DNA of 11,501 bases from Thermoproteota archaeon (GCA_025059435.1 JANXDK010000012.1:1-11501); one strand, 5' to 3'; counted from the stretch's first letter, positions 1 through 6,581 are shown. Notes: generated by a model not told the origin, from the letters alone. Program-made: numbers and translations.

Positions 1-313
1 AGTTGCCATCTTAGTTTCATTAATATCCGTGAAGTTTGATGAATCTAAGGACAATACCAAAATTTGGATTAGAGTTTTCGGATGCTCCCTATTGGGGACG
101 ATGGGGCAACATTCTATGGGGAGCACGCTTTTCGAATACGTGTTTGGCTTAGTATTCGGGAGGAATATGGAGTACTTCATCGCAACATGGTATGCGGTAT
201 TCTGGGTTTATCCAATAGAGAGAATTCTTTTCGCATTAGCAAGCACCATAATAGGAGTATCTTTAATCAGAATATTGCCGAAAATACCTGAATTTGGTCA
301 GAAACCGTCGTAA
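1..313 (+). CDS. C-terminal part of a small membrane protein, ECF-transporter S-component-like
   Basis: The frame is open from base 2 to the TAA at 311-313, giving 103 residues with the N-terminus outside the window. The GTG at 29 is only an internal codon, because the frame continues upstream of it with hydrophobic residues (VAILVSLISV). Two further hydrophobic stretches are visible: one around IRVFGCSLLGTMGQHSMGS, and one ending YPIERILFALASTIIGVSLI. A G-T-x-x-x-H-x-x-G motif in one helix and a Y-P-x-E-R motif before the last helix recall archaeal S-components of energy-coupling-factor vitamin transporters and related conserved archaeal membrane proteins. This is from memory of family style, not a search. 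The substrate cannot be told. The last 16 bases overlap the 3' end of the convergent folC. It could also be an unrelated conserved multi-pass protein. Confidence 0.55.
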   Translation, partial: VAILVSLISVKFDESKDNTKIWIRVFGCSLLGTMGQHSMGSTLFEYVFGLVFGRNMEYFIATWYAVFWVYPIERILFALASTIIGVSLIRILPKIPEFGQKPS

Positions 314-1620
314 AATTCTCCAGACCACAATATTCTGGCCTCGCCTACTGTAAAAACCGATCCAGTAACCAGTATTTTACCGTCTTCGCCTACTGATGAC
401 AGCGCTTTCTTAACAGCGTCTTTTACAGTGGGTTCAGAGATGAATTTAGCTTTTAAGCCATTTAAAACTTCAGCCATACTCTCTGTCGGAAGAGCCCTAC
501 CCATAACGCTATGCCTAGTTAATATAAACTTGCCAGTTATCTTAGAAAGCGAATTAAGTATTTTAACATAATCCTTGTCGGATGAAATACTTACAACTGT
601 AGTAAACTTCTCGTCCGGCATGATTTCTTTAATACTTGAGACAAGCGCTTCAGCGGCCGCAGGATCTTTAGCACAATCAAGTATTACAAGAGGTTTCATG
701 CTAATCGGCTCAAGTCTTCCGGGCCAAGAGACCTTAGACAAGCTCTTTTTAAGAACATTTTCATTGAAATTGCTTTGTCCTATAGATTCGAAGAACTTGA
801 GAACACTTGCTACCGCTGTAGAAACGTTTTCGGCTTGAAATCGTCCTCTAAGAGAAACCTTCAGGTCTTTAAGCACTATTTCTTTTAAAGTCATATTCAT
901 TTCAAGACCGCTTAAATCGGATTTTAATACTTCATATTTAACATCCCTGCCTACGAGAGTTAGCTCTGAGCCGAGTTCTCTGCAACGCTCCTCTATCACC
1001 CTAAGTGCGGGTCCGGAACATGCTGAAACAGTTGGTCTACCAGGTCTTATTATACCGGATTTTTCGAATGCTATTTTTTCTACGGTATCGCCAAGGTATT
1101 TAGTATGTTCTAGAGACACGTTTGTTATTACCGAAACAAGGGGGTCACATGCATTTGTTGCGTCCAATCTGCCGCCCATTCCGACTTCGACAACAGCGAC
1201 GTCGACATTCTTCTTAGAGAAGTATTCAAACGCCATTGCTGTAGAAAATTCAAAGAAAGTTGGAAACCTTCCGAGTTTTTCAGAAACCTTTTCACCAACT
1301 TCCCTCATCCGCCAGTAGTATTCTACAACTTCTTTCCTATCCATCTCCTCACCGTCAACGACTATTCTCTCAGTAAACCTACAAAGATGAGGCTTAGTAA
1401 AAGTCCCCACCCTAAACCCGCTTTCGCGAAGAATCGAGCTTATGGTTGCAACTGTTGAACCCTTACCGTTCGTCCCCCCAACGAGAATTATAGGATAATC
1501 TCGCTCTGGATTACCAAGTTCTTCCAAGAACCCTTTGATGATATCAAGACCTAGCTTAATACCCCTTAGGTCATAAAGCTCTCTTAAAACCCGAAAATAT
1601 TCATCATCGCTGTTGCTCAA
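298..1620 (-). CDS. folC: Folylpolyglutamate synthase / dihydrofolate synthase family ligase (FolC)
   Basis: This is a Mur-ligase-superfamily enzyme that adds glutamate to folate (or dihydropteroate) using ATP, in the cytosol. Numbering here is from an upstream GTG at 1632. The P-loop GGTNGKGST is at 52-60, followed by the substrate loop (TKPHLCRF, near 79-86), VEVGMGGRLDATN (about 148-160), a His at 176 in SLEHT, and EKSGI with Lys191, the usual carbamylated lysine. The C-terminal domain has WPGRLEPI, but the usual DGAHNP is DCAKDP (319-324). I prefer the TTG at 1618-1620 as start. It overlaps the purH stop as TTGA and sits 9 bases after a full AGGAGGTG Shine-Dalgarno. The GTG at 1630-1632 is itself part of that Shine-Dalgarno. 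The result is 440 residues, slightly longer than the roughly 420 of bacterial FolC. Co-expression with purH fits a folate role. A tetrahydromethanopterin/F420-type ligase is a less likely alternative. Confidence 0.88.
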   Translation of the reverse strand: MSNSDDEYFRVLRELYDLRGIKLGLDIIKGFLEELGNPERDYPIILVGGTNGKGSTVATISSILRESGFRVGTFTKPHLCRFTERIVVDGEEMDRKEVVEYYWRMREVGEKVSEKLGRFPTFFEFSTAMAFEYFSKKNVDVAVVEVGMGGRLDATNACDPLVSVITNVSLEHTKYLGDTVEKIAFEKSGIIRPGRPTVSACSGPALRVIEERCRELGSELTLVGRDVKYEVLKSDLSGLEMNMTLKEIVLKDLKVSLRGRFQAENVSTAVASVLKFFESIGQSNFNENVLKKSLSKVSWPGRLEPISMKPLVILDCAKDPAAAEALVSSIKEIMPDEKFTTVVSISSDKDYVKILNSLSKITGKFILTRHSVMGRALPTESMAEVLNGLKAKFISEPTVKDAVKKALSSVGEDGKILVTGSVFTVGEARILWSGEFYDGF

Positions 1621-3191
1621 TGTTTGAAACACCTCCTGCCAGTGAATAGCATTGCCACACCCCTCTTATCTGCTGTCTCTATAACTTCATCATCGCGTTT
1701 CGAGCCTCCCGGTTGGACAACGTATCTTAATCCTGCGTCAGCAATAGCCTCTATACTATCGGGGAACGGGAAGAACGCTTCTGAAGCAAGTACGCACTCC
1801 TTCAGAACCTCCTCAGGCTTAAGCCCATTCCTCTTACAGTATTCTAGAGCACGAGGTATTGCAAGTTTAACAATAGCATCCACCCTATTTGGCTGTCCTC
1901 CTCCTATTCCTATTGTATGATAAAATCCATCAGCATATTCTCTTGCGATGACAATAGCATTCGACATCACATGTTTCACAGCTAGACATGCAAATCTGGC
2001 GAGCTCAAGCTTATCTACTGGAAAAACCATCTTGGTTACAGGCTTAAACTCAGAAGCTTTAATGTAGCCAATGTCTCTGTCTTGGATTAACACCCCGCCT
2101 GAAATAAACCTGTAATCTTTCTTAGAAATCTTTTTCAAATCTCCTATTTCAATAAGCCTCAAGTTCTTATTTCTTTCTAAAATCTTCAAAGCTTCGCTTG
2201 AAAAAGAGGGGGCTACAACAACTTCTACAAACCTTTTAGAAATAAACTTTGCAACGTCTTCATTGACATTGTAAGAAAATCCTAGAACACTTCCGTATGC
2301 ACTTACTGGGTCGCTATTCCATGCCACTTTCAACGATTCGAGAAGAGTAGGACCAGTTGCTGCAGCGCAAATGCTCCTATGCTTTACAACAACTGAACTA
2401 AAACCGTATTCCATAAGGTCCGCAACTGCCCAGACAGCAGCTTCAGCATCCAGAAAATTGTTGAACGACATCTGTCGGTTAAAGGGTCTTCGAGCCCTTG
2501 CCAGGCTTAACATTTCAAAGCCCCTTTCAGCATATAGGCTAGCTGTCTGATGCCAGTTCTCACCGTACTTAAGCTGTTCAACATGCTCATAATTGAGATA
2601 AAGAAGGTCTTTACCCAAAAGGACCTTAGACAAGAGCCTCGCAATCTCCTGCTCATACTCTGCAACCATCTTCATTGCTTTCACAGCAAGAATTCTCCTA
2701 GTCTCGTTTGAAACATCTCCTTTAGAATAAAACTCGGCCAATATTTTCCCATAATCATCAGGGTCGCAAACAACGATTACATCGGTAAAATTCTTTACGG
2801 CAGCTCTCAGCAACGTTATACCACCGATGTCAATCCTCTCGACAAAATCCTCTAAACTCATGCTTTCATCCGGAAGCGGGTAGGGATTAACCACAACCAT
2901 ATCGAAAAGAGTTGCATTAAGCTTCTTGACCTCCTCAATATGTGATGCATTAGACCTTGATGCGAGTATCCCCGCGTATATCAATGGATGCAGAGTCTTC
3001 ACCCTACCTCCCAATATGCTTCTAAAGCCGGTTATTTCAGAAACAGCATTTGCTTTAACTCCTGCTTCAACAAGCTTACGCAAAGTACTATCAGTAGCAT
3101 ATAGTTTGAAGCCGAGGTTTAGAAGACCCTTAGCAAAATCCTCCAATCCTTTTAAGTTTGAAACCGATAGCAGCGCAACCTTCTCTTTCAT
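1617..3191 (-). CDS. purH: Bifunctional AICAR formyltransferase / IMP cyclohydrolase
   Basis: PurH catalyses the last two steps of de novo purine synthesis: formyl transfer from 10-formyl-tetrahydrofolate to AICAR, then ring closure to IMP. The length of 524 residues matches the roughly 530 of bacterial PurH. The N-terminal cyclohydrolase (MGS-like) domain shows LLSVSNLKGL, GGRVKTLHPLIYAGIL (61-76), DMVVVNPYPLP and DIGGITLLRAAVKN (121-134). The transformylase half shows LKYGENWHQ (207-215), SFNNFLDAEAA (242-252), the catalytic Lys270-His271 in VVKHRS, DPVSAYG (294-300), VVAPSF, SGGVLIQ, VKHVMSNAIV, GIGGGQPNRVDA, SEAFFPFPDSIEA and QPGGSKRDDEVI near the C-terminus. Both domains look intact. The gene starts at ATG 3191 with no clear Shine-Dalgarno and leads the operon with folC. 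Full-length PurH is patchy in archaea, many of which use PurP and PurO instead, so its presence implies a folate-type one-carbon carrier. Confidence 0.96.
   Translation of the reverse strand: MKEKVALLSVSNLKGLEDFAKGLLNLGFKLYATDSTLRKLVEAGVKANAVSEITGFRSILGGRVKTLHPLIYAGILASRSNASHIEEVKKLNATLFDMVVVNPYPLPDESMSLEDFVERIDIGGITLLRAAVKNFTDVIVVCDPDDYGKILAEFYSKGDVSNETRRILAVKAMKMVAEYEQEIARLLSKVLLGKDLLYLNYEHVEQLKYGENWHQTASLYAERGFEMLSLARARRPFNRQMSFNNFLDAEAAVWAVADLMEYGFSSVVVKHRSICAAATGPTLLESLKVAWNSDPVSAYGSVLGFSYNVNEDVAKFISKRFVEVVVAPSFSSEALKILERNKNLRLIEIGDLKKISKKDYRFISGGVLIQDRDIGYIKASEFKPVTKMVFPVDKLELARFACLAVKHVMSNAIVIAREYADGFYHTIGIGGGQPNRVDAIVKLAIPRALEYCKRNGLKPEEVLKECVLASEAFFPFPDSIEAIADAGLRYVVQPGGSKRDDEVIETADKRGVAMLFTGRRCFKH
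1630..1637 (-). promoter_or_regulatory. Shine-Dalgarno that decides the folC start
   Basis: On the minus strand this reads AGGAGGTG, a perfect match to the archaeal anti-Shine-Dalgarno. The spacer to the TTG at 1620 is 9 bases. The longer reading frame would begin at the GTG inside this element, which could not use it for ribosome binding. The same AGGAGGTG is used by the SPFH gene with a 7-base spacer. Confidence 0.7.
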
Positions 3192-3212
3192 TCCACATTC
3201 GCGGAAAACATC

Positions 3213-3240
3213 TAGCTTAAATGTTTAACTTTAAAAAATT
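3213..3240 (-). promoter_or_regulatory. Probable purH promoter region (TATA-like)
   Basis: An AT-rich stretch upstream of purH contains two TATA candidates on the minus strand: TTTTTTAAAG (about 3230-3239) and CATTTAAG (3216-3223). The second is centred 28 bases before the ATG at 3191, the spacing expected for a leaderless or near-leaderless archaeal mRNA. I cannot say which is used. Confidence 0.4.
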
Positions 3241-3279
3241 CGTCATCAGAAAAATTCGAAATTTAGAGGGCCGGCATAG

Positions 3280-3296
3280 GGTTAAAATTTTTAACC
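3280..3296 (+). promoter_or_regulatory. Perfect 17-bp palindrome over the likely ABC-operon TATA box
   Basis: GGTTAAAA at 3280-3287, one central T, then TTTTAACC at 3289-3296: an exact 8-bp inverted repeat with a 1-base centre. It lies between the divergent purH and ABC genes, about 38 bases before the GTG at 3326. It is rich in the T/A steps of an archaeal TATA box, so it could be a TATA box, an operator for a dimeric regulator, or both. Confidence 0.45.
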
Positions 3297-3297
3297 A

Positions 3298-3345
3298 AGG
3301 AGGACCTTATTGAATAGAGAAAACAGTGGAAAGCATTATAGCTGA
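3298..3345 (+). other. Shine-Dalgarno followed by a possible 11-codon leader overlapping the ATPase start
   Basis: AAGGAGGACC at 3298-3307 is a strong Shine-Dalgarno. About 5 bases after it a TTG at 3310-3312 opens an 11-codon frame ending at TGA 3343-3345, overlapping the GTG start of the ATPase in another frame. It could be a leader peptide that couples translation, a chance frame, or a sign of an indel near the gene start. Confidence 0.25.
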
Positions 3346-4264
3346 GGGATTAACCAAGAGGTTTAACACGATTATAGCAGTAGATCATATAAGCTTTAGA
3401 ATCAGAGAGGGCGAGGTATTCGGACTATTAGGACCCAATGGTGCCGGAAAAACTACAACTATCCGTATGCTTTCATGTCTCATCAAACCCTCAGAGGGTT
3501 TCGCATTAGTAGGAGGATACGATATCATAAAGGAGTCCAATAAGGTTAGGGAGATCGTTGGAGTTTTAACTGAGAACCCTAGTTTATACGAAAGGCTGAC
3601 GGCTTATGAAAACCTATGGTTCTTCGCAGAAGCATATGGAATTTCAGACACTAATGAAAGGGATGGGAGAATCAGAGAGCTTCTCGAGTTTTTCGACTTA
3701 TGGGGGAGAAGAGGCGATAAAGTGGGGACTTTCTCCAGGGGGATGAAGCAAAAGCTTGCTATTGCCCGTGCACTTGTACATAGGCCACCGATAATCTTCC
3801 TGGATGAACCTACAGCAGGCTTAGACCCGGAATCAGCAAAAGAGATAAGAGACTTGATAGGCAGGCTCAGCAAGCATGAGAAGTGCACAATACTGCTCTG
3901 TACTCACCGTCTTGAAGACGCAGAGAAACTATGTAGCAAAGTTATGATAATAAATAAAGGAAAAAATATTGCAATCGGCTCTTTAGAAGAGCTTGCACGT
4001 CTTGTGGGGAAGCCTACTCTTCAAATAGGCTTATTAAGCATCAACGAAAAAATTACCGACTCATTAAAGGCTTTGAAAGAAGTCAAAGACGTCTTCATAG
4101 ACCCTCAATTAAGCAGACTAATCTTAAACCTGGACGACGAATCTTCAACTCCCAAAATTGTAAAAGAAGTAGTGCATGCTGGCGGAATGATCCTATCGGT
4201 AAATATGGTTTACCCTTCTCTGGAGGAGGTTTACTTAAAACTGATTAGGGAGGGGACGGCTTGA
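3326..4264 (+). CDS. ABC transporter ATP-binding subunit (ABC-2 / DrrA-NatA type exporter)
   Basis: This cytosolic ATPase of 312 residues drives the partner permease encoded directly downstream. Walker A GPNGAGKT is at 36-43, the Q-loop region is LTENPSLYERLTAYENL, the signature is FSRGMKQKLAIARAL (136-150), Walker B is IIFLDEP (156-162), the D-loop is AGLDPES, and the switch histidine is His194 in LLCTHRLEDAE. The signature reads SRGMKQ rather than LSGGQ, which is normal for this exporter group. About 90 residues follow the ATPase core as the accessory C-terminal domain usual for DrrA/NatA proteins. An in-frame TGA at 3311-3313 makes GTG 3326 the first usable start, but the good Shine-Dalgarno (about 3298-3305) is 20 bases away and points to a TTG in another frame. 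Translation may be leaderless or coupled. The substrate is unknown: drug, lipid and ion are all possible. Confidence 0.93.
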   Translation: MESIIAEGLTKRFNTIIAVDHISFRIREGEVFGLLGPNGAGKTTTIRMLSCLIKPSEGFALVGGYDIIKESNKVREIVGVLTENPSLYERLTAYENLWFFAEAYGISDTNERDGRIRELLEFFDLWGRRGDKVGTFSRGMKQKLAIARALVHRPPIIFLDEPTAGLDPESAKEIRDLIGRLSKHEKCTILLCTHRLEDAEKLCSKVMIINKGKNIAIGSLEELARLVGKPTLQIGLLSINEKITDSLKALKEVKDVFIDPQLSRLILNLDDESSTPKIVKEVVHAGGMILSVNMVYPSLEEVYLKLIREGTA

Positions 4265-5082
4265 GGCTAAGAAAAGTTATGCTCGTATTCAAGAAGGATT
4301 GGCTCGAAATCAAGAGGAACCACGAAGTAATTCTACCAATGATCATCATTCCTCTCATCCTATCCATAGGTTTTCCTCTCGTCTTTATCGTCGGAATTAC
4401 GATGGTTCCCGAATCCGCATCTTCGATGGAAGATCTTGAAAACATGATTAGAAATCTGCCTGAACACGAGAGAAACGCATTGTCGCAAATGACCCCTCTA
4501 CAAGCATCCATCTATCTCTTTACTCTCTATTTCTTAGCCCCTCTCTTCCTAATAATTCCAGTTATGGTTTCCAGCGTAATAGCGGCGGATAGTTTTGCAG
4601 GAGAGAAAGAAAGGAAGACAATAGAGGCTCTTCTAGCAACTCCAATATCTGATTCAGAGCTATTATTAGGAAAAGTAATGGTTTCTTTCGTCCCATCATT
4701 TATGATTACAGTAATATCTTTCATAGCGTATTCTATTTTGGTAAATATTCTTTCCTTTACGATGCTTGGTAGATTTCTGTTCCCCAATTTGCTTTGGATC
4801 ATGTTAATATTTTGCCTGTCGCCAGCAATGGCTTTCGCGAGTATCTGCTTAACAGTCATTATCTCAGCAAAGGTTAAAGGATTCAGAGAAGCCCAGCAGA
4901 TAAGCGGGATGTTGCTCTTACCAATAATCGCACTAATGCTTGGGCAGATCGCGGGTATTATTATGCTAGGTCCAGTAATCATAGGGGTTTTAACACTGTC
5001 CATTATACTGATTGATTATGCGGTACTGAGCTTAAGCGTAAGAGCGTTTAAACGCGAAGAAATTCTACAGAAACTCATATAG
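4261..5082 (+). CDS. ABC-2 type transporter permease subunit
   Basis: An integral membrane protein of 273 residues forms the pore of the exporter powered by the preceding ATPase. About six hydrophobic segments are visible: one near residues 23-50 (VILPMIIIPLILSIGF and on), one around the LFLIIPVMVSSVIAADSF stretch, then SFMITVISFIAYSILV, LWIMLIFCLSPAMAFASICL, LLLPIIALMLGQIAGIIML and VIIGVLTLSIILIDYAVL. The cytoplasmic loop SFAGEKERKTIEALLATPIS followed by DSELLLGKV is the hallmark of ABC-2/NatB-like permeases. A hydrophilic, acidic extracellular loop with ENMIRNLPEHERN follows the first helix. The TTG start overlaps the ATPase stop as TTGA, with GGGAGGGG about 5 bases upstream, so the two are translationally coupled. 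The usual length for the family is 240-400, so this one is compact but complete. Confidence 0.88.
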   Translation: MRLRKVMLVFKKDWLEIKRNHEVILPMIIIPLILSIGFPLVFIVGITMVPESASSMEDLENMIRNLPEHERNALSQMTPLQASIYLFTLYFLAPLFLIIPVMVSSVIAADSFAGEKERKTIEALLATPISDSELLLGKVMVSFVPSFMITVISFIAYSILVNILSFTMLGRFLFPNLLWIMLIFCLSPAMAFASICLTVIISAKVKGFREAQQISGMLLLPIIALMLGQIAGIIMLGPVIIGVLTLSIILIDYAVLSLSVRAFKREEILQKLI

Positions 5083-5088
5083 AAGACG

Positions 5089-5109
5089 ACCCTGTGATTT
5101 CGGGTTTTA
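5089..5109 (+). terminator. Weak hairpin plus T-run after the ABC operon
   Basis: ACCC at 5089-5092 pairs with GGGT at 5102-5105 across a 9-base loop, and the run TTTT (5105-5108) follows directly, 7 bases after the permease stop. The stem is only four pairs, so in an archaeon the T-run may matter more than the hairpin. Confidence 0.25.
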
Positions 5110-5115
5110 AACAGC

Positions 5116-5134
5116 TTAGAAAGCAGTTTTCTAA
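5116..5134 (+). promoter_or_regulatory. Inverted repeat upstream of the vapBC promoter
   Basis: TTAGAAA (5116-5122) and TTTCTAA (5128-5134) form a perfect 7-bp inverted repeat around a 5-base centre, about 45 bases upstream of the antitoxin start and just before its TATA-like box. It may be an operator bound by the VapB or VapBC complex, which commonly autoregulates. It could instead be an RNA hairpin of the ABC transcript end. Confidence 0.3.
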
Positions 5135-5135
5135 A

Positions 5136-5159
5136 AGTTTAAATTATTCCAACTATAGT
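5136..5159 (+). promoter_or_regulatory. Probable vapBC promoter with ACTATAGT palindrome
   Basis: AGTTTAAATTATT (5136-5147) is a TATA-like box centred about 35 bases before the ATG at 5176. The perfect 8-bp palindrome ACTATAGT (5152-5159) lies near the expected transcription start, a sensible place for an autorepressor to bind. There is no convincing Shine-Dalgarno before the ATG. Confidence 0.35.
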
Positions 5160-5175
5160 ATAACTTTAGGTAACT

Positions 5176-5448
5176 ATGGTTGAACTTAAAGTGAAGGTTG
5201 GAGAGAAAGGCCAAATACTCATACCAAAAATACTTAGGGAAAGATACGGAATAGAAGAGGGGAAAAACGTTATGATTGAACCTACTGAAGAAGGGGTTCT
5301 AATAAGGGGAAGGCCTTCTCCACAGGAGATAATGAGCAGGCTTAATAATCACGTAGAGTATCTTAAAAGGCTTAAAGTCTCCGGTCCAAGGCTGGGGGAG
5401 CTTAAGAAAACCTATCTTGAGATAGAATTCGAGGAGAAAACGGGTTGA
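5176..5448 (+). CDS. vapB: AbrB-family antitoxin (VapB-like)
   Basis: A 90-residue protein with an N-terminal AbrB/SpoVT swapped-hairpin DNA-binding domain at about 2-48: VKVGEKGQILIPKILRERYG, then IEEGKNVMIEPTEEGVLIRG. The helical, charged tail (50-90) would wrap the toxin and block its active site. It overlaps the PIN-domain gene as TTGA, the classic antitoxin-first arrangement. Family knowledge suggests it binds its own promoter as a dimer, and palindromes are present upstream. The nuclease partner makes a role other than antitoxin unlikely. Confidence 0.88.
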   Translation: MVELKVKVGEKGQILIPKILRERYGIEEGKNVMIEPTEEGVLIRGRPSPQEIMSRLNNHVEYLKRLKVSGPRLGELKKTYLEIEFEEKTG

Positions 5449-5849
5449 AGGTTTTCCTAGACTCCTGCTTCCTAATCTACTTGAATACTATGACTCATGA
5501 AGAGAGGAGTTTTTTAGACCAGCTTTTCAATGAACTGCTTAAAGACCAGCTTTTCATTAATATGCTGATTATAGATGAGACGCTCTACGTATCCAAGAAG
5601 TATGGAGTACCCTATGATGTAACTTTCAACTTCTTGAGAAGTATCGTATTGCCTTACGTAGAAGTAGTGCCTATCGATGAGGGAGACTTCAGGCCTATGG
5701 AGAAATATCTCGTAAACTACAATCTAAAGCCATCCGATGCTATACACTTAGCAACAATAGAGAAAGTTGGAGCAAGTAGCATAGTTTCTGAGGACGAAGA
5801 ATTCGACAAAATCGGAGAGGTTAAGAGGATTTGGATTAATATTCAATAA
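5445..5849 (+). CDS. vapC: PIN-domain ribonuclease toxin (VapC-like)
   Basis: A 134-residue PIN domain, a metal-dependent RNase that in VapC toxins cuts tRNA or rRNA when free of antitoxin. The acidic metal ligands expected for the fold are present: Asp6 (KVFLDSCFLIY), Asp44/Glu45 (LIIDETLY), Asp98 (LKPSDAIHLAT) and the SEDEEFD motif (115-121, with Asp117). The core PSDAIHLA is textbook PIN. The length is normal and nothing is disrupted, so the toxin should be active. The TTG start at 5445 overlaps the vapB stop (TTGA), with GAGGAG about 8 bases upstream. The target RNA cannot be inferred. Confidence 0.9.
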   Translation: MKVFLDSCFLIYLNTMTHEERSFLDQLFNELLKDQLFINMLIIDETLYVSKKYGVPYDVTFNFLRSIVLPYVEVVPIDEGDFRPMEKYLVNYNLKPSDAIHLATIEKVGASSIVSEDEEFDKIGEVKRIWINIQ

Positions 5850-6138
5850 TGATTTTACAAAAATACGTAGAGAATTATATCTTAAAAAATCTCCTTATCT
5901 CGAAATTATGAAGAAAATCGAATAGATTATTTAGGGTTTAGATAAAATTCTACTTCACTCCCCTAGTTTAGTTCCAGAATTCTTAGCTTAGACCTTTATC
6001 GGGTTTGATCTCTATCAATCCTGATGCTGAGTTTTCTACTTAATCTCGCCGGTTCAATAAAAAAAGGATAATTTCTCGAGAAGTCTTTTACTTTTTTGGT
6101 TTTTCCCCATCATAATGCTTAATTATTTTCCACCCACG
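5850..6138. other. Gene-poor AT-rich spacer after vapC
   Basis: I see no convincing gene here. A 20-codon frame starts at 5849 (TAATG overlap with the vapC stop) and has no distinctive composition. The rest is broken by stops in all frames I read. A minus-strand T-tract (A-run near 6058-6065) and a plus-strand T-tract (6085-6104) could end transcription from either side. Confidence 0.5.
6085..6106 (+). terminator. T-tract, possible archaeal terminator of vapBC
   Basis: Successive runs CTTTTA, CTTTTTTGG and TTTTTCC make a T-rich stretch of the kind that releases archaeal RNA polymerase without a hairpin. It is about 240 bases past the vapC stop, so other terminators may act earlier. Confidence 0.3.
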
Positions 6139-6259
6139 ATGCCTGGAGTAAGGGAAGAAAATTATTGCCCAGATCGTTTTAGCAATTCTTGTTCTCGTCC
6201 CCCTCCCCTATTATCTCCTCGTTTACCTTCCCGAGCAGGCTAGGAAGTCCCATAAATAA
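6139..6259 (+). pseudogene. Frameshifted small single-span membrane protein fragment
   Basis: From 6152 to the TAA at 6257-6259 the frame encodes a basic start (KKIIAQ), a clean hydrophobic span (IVLAILVLVPLPYYLLVYL) and a charged tail (PEQARKSHK), the look of a real single-pass protein. The frame has no ATG, GTG or TTG and is closed upstream by a TAA at 6149. An ATG at 6139 in another frame would join it by one shift within the purine-rich AGGGAAGAAAA run (6151-6160), giving a protein of about 38 residues. I therefore call it a decayed or mis-sequenced small gene. A chance hydrophobic frame remains possible because T-rich DNA encodes hydrophobic residues. Confidence 0.35.
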
Positions 6260-6269
6260 GCCGGGTTAA

Positions 6270-6581
6270 GAACAGGTTGAAAGGTTTGTTAGAAAGTATC
6301 CTAACCATAATGGTAATTCTACTTGGGTTAGCTTCGCTAAACATTGGCTGATGATGCCTTCAACGTTTTCAGGGACTTGCCTGGATTACTTGAGTTTTAA
6401 ACCAGAGCAAGCAGCTCTTGAGCTCTGCTCTCCGGGTTACAGCCCTGATGCTGAGGATTTTGTTAGCTTTGTTGAGGAGAATGGCTACGATGGCTTAGGC
6501 TTCTTGAGAGAATTACCCCAGTTTAAAGTGAATTTTAAACTATGTTCTCTATTTTTATTCTTCTGGACCCGTTTGAGATGA
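6270..6581 (+). pseudogene. Unrecognised protein-like open frame, probably a remnant
   Basis: The frame is open from after a TAA at 6267-6269 to the TGA at 6579-6581. It reads like protein from about ERFVRKYPNHNGNSTWVSF through PGYSPDAEDFVSFVEENGYD to FLRELPQFK, then turns into low-quality hydrophobic sequence. The only ATGs (6351, 6354) lie well inside the protein-like part, and no start or Shine-Dalgarno is seen before them. If the ATG at 6351 were used the product would be 76 residues. I do not recognise a family. It may be the 3' part of the same broken locus as 6139-6259, or a small lineage-specific gene. Confidence 0.3.

Noticed and set aside
5044..5055. Perfect 12-bp palindrome GCGTTTAAACGC
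   Set aside because: It lies inside the last codons of the permease (RAFKREE region) with normal coding sense and no T-run after it; probably chance.
5849..5911. 20-codon frame overlapping the vapC stop as TAATG
   Set aside because: Too short, low-complexity composition, no Shine-Dalgarno spacing or motif; stop-start overlap alone is not enough.
6346..6400. C-box-like CTGATGATG suggesting a box C/D RNA
   Set aside because: No D box (CTGA) or internal C'/D' pair at the right distance, and no terminal stem.
6018..6450. Repeated 12-mer CCTGATGCTGAG near 6018 and 6445
   Set aside because: Flanks do not match, spacing is single and the second copy is simply Pro-Asp-Ala-Glu in the open fragment; no repeat family or guide RNA seen.
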